Source: Chitinophaga vietnamensis (GTDB lineage Bacteria; Bacteroidota; Bacteroidia; Chitinophagales; Chitinophagaceae). Taken from it: a stretch of 64,000 nucleotides of DNA. The notes under the pieces are model-generated. The model had not been told where the DNA came from, made no database searches, and saw only the letters and a program-made list of their open reading frames with translations. Location: the NCBI RefSeq assembly GCF_902167635.1, contig NZ_CABHMS010000008.1:1-64000 (forward strand), in the 5' to 3' direction. Position numbers and translations under genes: made by a program. Position 1 is the stretch's first letter; each line of letters begins with the position of its first letter. Shown one piece after another: positions 60,502 to 64,000 of this stretch.

Positions 60502-60530
60502 AAGGCCGGTTATCGCAACCGGCCTTTTTT
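60502..60530 (+). terminator. Terminator of the DUF4834 gene
   Basis: Perfect 10-bp stem AAGGCCGGTT / AACCGGCCTT, 5-nt loop, six T. Confidence 0.92.
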
Positions 60531-60534
60531 ATGC

Positions 60535-61161
60535 TTATGCCGTTTGCGGCCTGAAAATATCGAGGATGGTTTTGGGCGGCTGCAGGTGAATGGTGTGCAA
60601 ACCCACTGCCCTGGCGCCTTCTATATTAGGCAGGGTATCGTCGATGAAAACAGTTTCTCCGGCCTTGAGGCCATTTTCTTCCAATACATACAGGTAGCTT
60701 TCCTTGTCCGGCTTACGGTAGCCGATATCATGAGAAAAATAAGCTTTGTCGAAAAACGCCGCCAGTGAGGGGATGCCGCGGGTATCCTGTAATATCTTGT
60801 TGAAGGCTATTTCGTGAAAAGCATTGGTATTGCTCAATAAATAGAGGTTATACTGTTGGCGTAGCTGTTGGAGTAGCTGCAGGCGCGCCAGGGGGAAGTC
60901 GAGCAGCATGGCATTCCAGGCGTCTACGATCTGCGCGTCGGTAACGCCTGCGGGCACGTGCTGGCGCATTTCTGCGAGAAATTCCTCCATGCCGACATGC
61001 CCTGTTTCCAGTTTGTTGAACAAATCAGAGCCGTGGAATTGCGTGTACAGCTCATGAAAATGCGCCACGCCCAGGGCGGTGAAAGCATCGCTGGTGCGCT
61101 GATAGCTGATGTTGAGGATCACGCCGCCGAGGTCGAAGATGATATTTTTAATGCCTTGCAT
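60535..61161 (-). CDS. HAD-superfamily phosphatase (subfamily IA)
   Basis: 208 aa. Motif I is F-D-L-G-G-V-I-L-N (about 10-18), in which the second Asp of the usual DxD is replaced by Gly, as in the HAD-IA variant 3 / YihX group. Motif II is the Ser-Asn-Thr in L-L-S-N-T-N, motif III the Lys in R-K-P-D, motif IV F-I-D-D-T-L-P-N. YihX-like enzymes act on sugar phosphates such as glucose-1-phosphate; the substrate here is unknown. Confidence 0.87.
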   Translation of the reverse strand: MQGIKNIIFDLGGVILNISYQRTSDAFTALGVAHFHELYTQFHGSDLFNKLETGHVGMEEFLAEMRQHVPAGVTDAQIVDAWNAMLLDFPLARLQLLQQLRQQYNLYLLSNTNAFHEIAFNKILQDTRGIPSLAAFFDKAYFSHDIGYRKPDKESYLYVLEENGLKAGETVFIDDTLPNIEGARAVGLHTIHLQPPKTILDIFRPQTA

Positions 61162-61304
61162 ATGATCAGAATGAATTACAAAGAAAGCAGTTTTTCTGTA
61201 AGTATAGGCGTGACCGTTATCTCATTAAAATATTTTTAGGATAATTCGGGAAAATAATTAATTTTGCCGTCCCTCGAAAAGAGGGATTTTAGTTCTTCGG
61301 AACG

Positions 61305-61378
61305 GCTCCTATAGCTCAGTTGGTTAGAGCACCTGACTCATAATCAGGGGGTCCCAGGATCATGCCCTGGTGGGAGCA
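61305..61378 (+). tRNA. tRNA with CAT anticodon (Met or lysidine-Ile) and an unusual T-loop
   Basis: Full cloverleaf: acceptor GCTCCTA / TGGGAGC with one T-G pair; D-stem GCTC/GAGC; anticodon stem CCTGA/TCAGG with loop CTCATAA (anticodon at 61339-61341); variable loop GGGTC; T-stem CCAGG/CCTGG; discriminator A78. CCA is not encoded. The T-loop is ATCATGC instead of the near-universal TTCRANN; positions 54 and 58 are A and T, the reverse of the usual T-A pair. A terminator follows at once. Confidence 0.85.
61359..61373 (+). repeat. Direct repeat copy 1, inside the tRNA 3' end
   Basis: ATCATGCCCTGGTGG, spanning the T-loop, the T-stem 3' strand and the start of the acceptor strand. An identical copy lies at 61837-61851. 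Confidence 0.8.
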
Positions 61379-61387
61379 CAGAACTGG

Positions 61388-61421
61388 AAAGGCTTTTAGC
61401 GGAATGGCGCTGAAAGCCTTT
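61388..61421 (+). terminator. Terminator of the tRNA gene
   Basis: 14-bp stem with one G-T pair (61388-61401 with 61408-61421), followed by TTT. Confidence 0.8.
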
Positions 61422-61486
61422 TTCGTTTGATACAATTTGCCGTTTTGCGGGCTCTTACAAAGGAATGGCAGGCGCGCGGGACTCAC

Positions 61487-61823
61487 TTACTGCCTTTTTG
61501 GGGCAACATCAATTTCTGTTGCAGCAATTGGAGTTACTTTTTCAGTTGAAGTCCATACCAAAAAATACTCGAATTTCTTGCTATCGGGAGTACAACCGAC
61601 AATATACTCGCCAGGATCAAGGCTACTTTCACGGACGTAATATTCACCACAAACCCGAATGTCATTTTTTACCAGAGCACGACCTATTGTTATAAATTCC
61701 TGGCCTTGAGGTTCTCGCCATTGCTGATTATATCTTTCTGAAAAAGTACTATCATGAAAAATCGTCCAAGGAGAAGTCTACCTGCAAAAATTTTCTCCAT
61801 TCTCCAGAAAAAAGAAAGTGCAT
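61487..61823 (-). pseudogene. Frameshifted small gene remnant
   Basis: On the minus strand an ATG at 61823 opens a frame M-H-F-L-F-S-G-E-W-R-K-F-L-Q that stops after 21 codons, while the next frame continues H-D-S-T-F-S-E-R-Y-N-Q-Q-W to a TAA at 61487. Dropping one base from the A5 run at 61757-61761 joins both into one protein of about 111 aa with normal composition, e.g. Y-Y-V-R-E-S-S-L-D-P-G-E-Y and E-Y-F-L-V-W-T-S-T-E. The frame also stays open upstream through the tRNA-derived repeat, so it may be the 3' part of a longer gene. Lower GC than its neighbours. No family recognised. Confidence 0.55.
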
Positions 61824-61836
61824 GGCACGAATTGGT

Positions 61837-61851
61837 ATCATGCCCTGGTGG
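61837..61851 (+). repeat. Direct repeat copy 2 of the tRNA 3' end
   Basis: ATCATGCCCTGGTGG, 478 bp from copy 1, followed by AGCA as in the tRNA apart from one missing G. It is followed 11 nt later by a terminator hairpin resembling the one behind the tRNA. Confidence 0.8.
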
Positions 61852-61862
61852 AGCATGAGAGA

Positions 61863-61897
61863 AAAACAGCTTTCAGCATTTTGCTGAAAGCTGTTTT
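61863..61897 (+). terminator. Strong hairpin behind the duplicated tRNA end
   Basis: Perfect 16-bp stem (61863-61878 with 61882-61897), 3-nt loop, A-run left and T-run right: works as a terminator in both directions. Confidence 0.8.
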
Positions 61898-61927
61898 AAT
61901 TAACTACCGTTTTTTAGGAAAGATTTA

Positions 61928-61960
61928 ATTCATACTCTATTCATACTCTATTCATACTCT
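61928..61960. repeat. Three tandem copies of an 11-bp unit
   Basis: ATTCATACTCT repeated three times without error, followed by a decayed copy (ATCCATGC). It lies 70 bp from the 3' end of the metallopeptidase gene. Confidence 0.85.
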
Positions 61961-62030
61961 ATCCATGCTTGAAACAGGGAGTATACTGCTAGTATCCATA
62001 GTGTTAAGATCTTTCTTACCTGGTCTGTTT

Positions 62031-62933
62031 CTACTTATACAATGCTTTCAAAGCTACTACATCATAAGCAGTGAAAGGCCTGTTGGTGCCGTCACTGCAA
62101 GCCAGCATCCAGCTTTTGGCATCCGGATCTGCGGGCGTGCCGGGGATCTGGATGGCGCCTACGCCGGCATCGCCTTCGTTGGCGGGGGGCACATTATAGC
62201 CGAACATTCTCAGGAATTGTTCCCAGGAAGTATAGCCGCAACTATAGTGACGATCCATATAATCGGAGTGGCGGAAGCCAATAGCATGGCCTATTTCGTG
62301 GGCAACCACGGTCGTAAATTCGCCGATATTGCTATAGCTGTTGGTGTAATATTTATTATTCAATTTGATAGGAGTGGCAGGATTGCCTGCTGTATCGGGG
62401 AAACCTGCAGATTGACCGAGAATCGTATAGCCGTCGGGGGTAGTGCCAAGGTCTTCACCGATGATGGTGATGTCGGGCGATTCGGTAGGGGCAACCCGTT
62501 TAAAGGTAAGTCGCAACCCTTGCGCATTGTAGCGTGCAACGGCTCCGTCGGTTGCTACTTTGAACAGGGAATCGGAAGTGCCGGCATTAACGGCCACTTT
62601 GATAACCCTCGGCAGGCCGCCGACCAGATTGGTAGTACGATACTGTTCCGTTTTGGGACCTTTCGTTTGGATCGCCTGTATGCCAGAGGCGAAGCGATCC
62701 AGCTGTTGATTGGTAACGAAGATGTCTCCTTCTACAATAAATCCACCATTCACCTTTCTGGCATAAGTAGGCGAAAAGCCGGCCTGTGCAATCCTGATCT
62801 GATCGGCTTTGCTTACATCGGTGCTAACGGCAGGGGGCTGAGAGGATTGGCCCGTGTTATTTTTTTGACAGGCGGTGAAAGTAAGGGTTGCACAGCATAA
62901 GGGCAACAACAGATTTTTTAGTGCTCTTTTCAT
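62031..62933 (-). CDS. Dual-action HEIGH metallopeptidase, M57-like lipoprotein
   Basis: 300 aa. A lipoprotein signal ends F-T-A-C with Cys21 and is followed by a Gln/Ser/Asn linker. The zinc motif is V-V-A-H-E-I-G-H-A-I-G-F-R-H-S-D (about 211-226), the HEIGH type with a third His as in metzincin-like M57 proteases; a Met-turn-like segment is Y-M-D-R-H-Y. The family is found as secreted or surface proteases in myxobacteria and Bacteroidota. Transcribed alone. Confidence 0.87.
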   Translation of the reverse strand: MKRALKNLLLPLCCATLTFTACQKNNTGQSSQPPAVSTDVSKADQIRIAQAGFSPTYARKVNGGFIVEGDIFVTNQQLDRFASGIQAIQTKGPKTEQYRTTNLVGGLPRVIKVAVNAGTSDSLFKVATDGAVARYNAQGLRLTFKRVAPTESPDITIIGEDLGTTPDGYTILGQSAGFPDTAGNPATPIKLNNKYYTNSYSNIGEFTTVVAHEIGHAIGFRHSDYMDRHYSCGYTSWEQFLRMFGYNVPPANEGDAGVGAIQIPGTPADPDAKSWMLACSDGTNRPFTAYDVVALKALYK

Positions 62934-63338
62934 AAACTTGTTTTTTGATGATGGGTTAAAAAATGAAAAAACAGTTACAGTACGCGTGATAATGCGCGCA
63001 TTCAGATTTGCTTGACTAATAAATATGTGATCTCCTGTTATTGCTCTCAGCAGAAAACAACAGGAAACGCATGCATGGCAACGGACCCAGGATACAAGTG
63101 GCTAATGTGCGGTTGTTACAAACTCATAAAACAAGATTTTGTGTTGATACGCTATGCTCTTCTGACTTCTAGTTGGTAAGGATATCTTACAAGGAATAGT
63201 GCTATGGGCTAAATTTTTATCTCGACTAATCAAATATATTAAAATATGCATCTCCTTACAAATAATTTTTTGAGTGATGGATTCGTATAGTCGTCACCGT
63301 ATTAGTTTGTACATTACATTTGTCGTAAAACCCGCAAT
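62934..63338. other. 405-bp intergenic stretch without a recognisable gene
   Basis: AT-richer than its surroundings. It must hold the divergent promoters of the metallopeptidase and the acetyltransferase. Only the -7 box TACATTTG at 63315-63322 (16 nt before the acetyltransferase ATG) could be supported. No ORF, repeat or hairpin of note. Confidence 0.5.
63315..63322 (+). promoter_or_regulatory. -7 box for the GNAT gene
   Basis: TACATTTG, TAnnTTTG match, with the ATG at 63339. Confidence 0.45.
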
Positions 63339-63791
63339 ATGATTTTCAGAAAAGCCGTACGCGAAGATCTGCCTGCCATCATCAAAATGCTGACCACTGA
63401 TAACTTTGGCGCTGCAAAAGATATTGCCACCGACCCCCTGCCAGCCCTTTACTATGAAGCTTTTGATAACATCAGCCGCAACCCCATGCAGGAACTCATC
63501 GTAGCAGAAGACGAAAACGGCGAAGTGGTAGGCACCTTACAGCTTACCTTTATACAATATGTGGCGCACCAGGGCGGTATCCGCGCACTGGTGGAGCATG
63601 TACGTGTGAGAGAAGATAAACGCGGTCAGCGGATCGGCGAAAAGATGTTCCAATGGGTGATAGAAAGATCACGCGAGAAAGGAGCTTACCTTGTGCAACT
63701 CACTTCGGATAAGCGCAGGAAGGATGCAATCAGGTTTTATGAGCGGCTGGGCTTCAAGGATTCGCATGCGGGAATGAAGCTGGTGCTTTGA
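63339..63791 (+). CDS. GNAT family N-acetyltransferase
   Basis: 150 aa. The fold starts I-F-R-K-A-V-R-E-D-L-P-A-I, with the acetyl-CoA motif V-R-E-D-K-R-G-Q-R-I-G-E-K-M (about 90-103) and the terminal A-I-R-F-Y-E-R-L-G-F (about 129-138), typical of small-molecule or antibiotic-type GNATs. The substrate is unknown. Confidence 0.87.
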   Translation: MIFRKAVREDLPAIIKMLTTDNFGAAKDIATDPLPALYYEAFDNISRNPMQELIVAEDENGEVVGTLQLTFIQYVAHQGGIRALVEHVRVREDKRGQRIGEKMFQWVIERSREKGAYLVQLTSDKRRKDAIRFYERLGFKDSHAGMKLVL

Positions 63792-63913
63792 TCTATAGCA
63801 CGTTTGTTGTATGGCTTTTTATAAAGGAAAGGACTTTCTTTATAGTTGTTAATCCTGTGTGTATACGTTGTAGTTTTTTCAGTTAATATTTTATCGATCT
63901 TAATCCCGAAGCT

Positions 63914-63970
63914 ATGAAGAGCGCTTTGTTCAGCCTGATTGTTGTGTGTTTTTTTCCGACGGGTCTTTAA
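63914..63970 (+). CDS. Possible start of a secreted-protein gene, perhaps frameshifted
   Basis: 18 codons from the ATG at 63914 give M-K-S-A-L-F-S-L-I-V-V-C-F-F-P-T-G-L and a stop. The first 14 residues look like a signal peptide. A run of seven T (63949-63955) precedes the point where the frame is lost; with one T fewer the frame stays open to the window end. It may be a real gene cut by the window edge and by a frameshift or sequencing error. Weak evidence. Confidence 0.3.
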   Translation: MKSALFSLIVVCFFPTGL

Positions 63971-64000
63971 GAAACCGAAATCTCATTCCACGGTGTTCAA

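Noticed and set aside
61305-61851. A live integrative element at the tRNA gene
   Set aside because: Only 478 bp separate the repeats and no integrase or excisionase is present. At most it is a remnant.

Overview
The window comes from a member of the Bacteroidota, most likely Chitinophagaceae (Chitinophaga-like). The grounds are the many -7 promoter boxes of the TAnnTTTG type, the near absence of Shine-Dalgarno sequences, a GldH gliding lipoprotein, GLPGLI and TonB-type barrel proteins, a CcoN-CcoO fusion, LytS/LytTR regulators, and BatD/BatE. Gene density is high. No transposase, integrase, phage gene or CRISPR array was seen.

Layout: 0-4.3 kb, a lipoprotein, an acetyltransferase, an amino-acid permease, a Tat-exported TIM-barrel protein and a small membrane protein. 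4.3-14 kb, two tandem paralogous outer-membrane barrels and a GLPGLI protein, divergent from an OmpR-type histidine kinase/regulator pair and followed by a LytS-type kinase. 14-19 kb, pheS, a 3-hydroxyacyl-CoA dehydrogenase, an epimerase, an unknown secreted protein, an LpxD-type acyltransferase and a candidate small RNA with a strong terminator. 19-30.4 kb, an eleven-gene respiratory block on the minus strand: Crp/Fnr regulator, CcoI copper ATPase, cupin, CcoS, CcoNO, CcoQ, CcoP, CcoG, CcoH, a SafE-type membrane protein and HemN. Together these build and regulate a cbb3-type high-affinity oxidase and oxygen-independent haem synthesis. 30.4-38.8 kb, RluE, YicC, GldH, a second OmpR-type kinase/regulator pair, a LytS-like protein with damaged ATP-binding motifs plus a LytTR regulator, and BatE/BatD. 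38.9-45.5 kb, housekeeping genes (SDR, YjjG-type HAD, Psd, CdsA, CPBP protease, Dus) and a NUMOD4/HNH-like protein. 45.5-59.4 kb, a Dna2-like nuclease-helicase, ProC, a SixA phosphatase, PurF, a SurA-type chaperone and the rimP-nusA-infB operon. 59.4-64 kb, small membrane proteins, a HAD phosphatase, a tRNA(CAT) with a duplicated 3' end and a frameshifted gene remnant, a HEIGH metallopeptidase and an acetyltransferase.

Most notable signals outside the genes: (1) four hairpin elements built from 8-nt units (consensus GGATTTAY) placed at gene 3' ends, two of which supply the stop codon; (2) two promoters in the respiratory block with the same architecture, tandem TGA-N6-TCA dyads at about -62 and -40 upstream of TACCTTTG, beside the Crp/Fnr gene that probably reads them; (3) several genes whose ATG begins 5-8 nt after the -7 box, implying leaderless or nearly leaderless mRNAs; (4) a candidate sRNA near 18.95 kb; (5) the tRNA 3'-end duplication bracketing a frameshifted gene. 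All functional statements are read from sequence and family knowledge; no database search was run.
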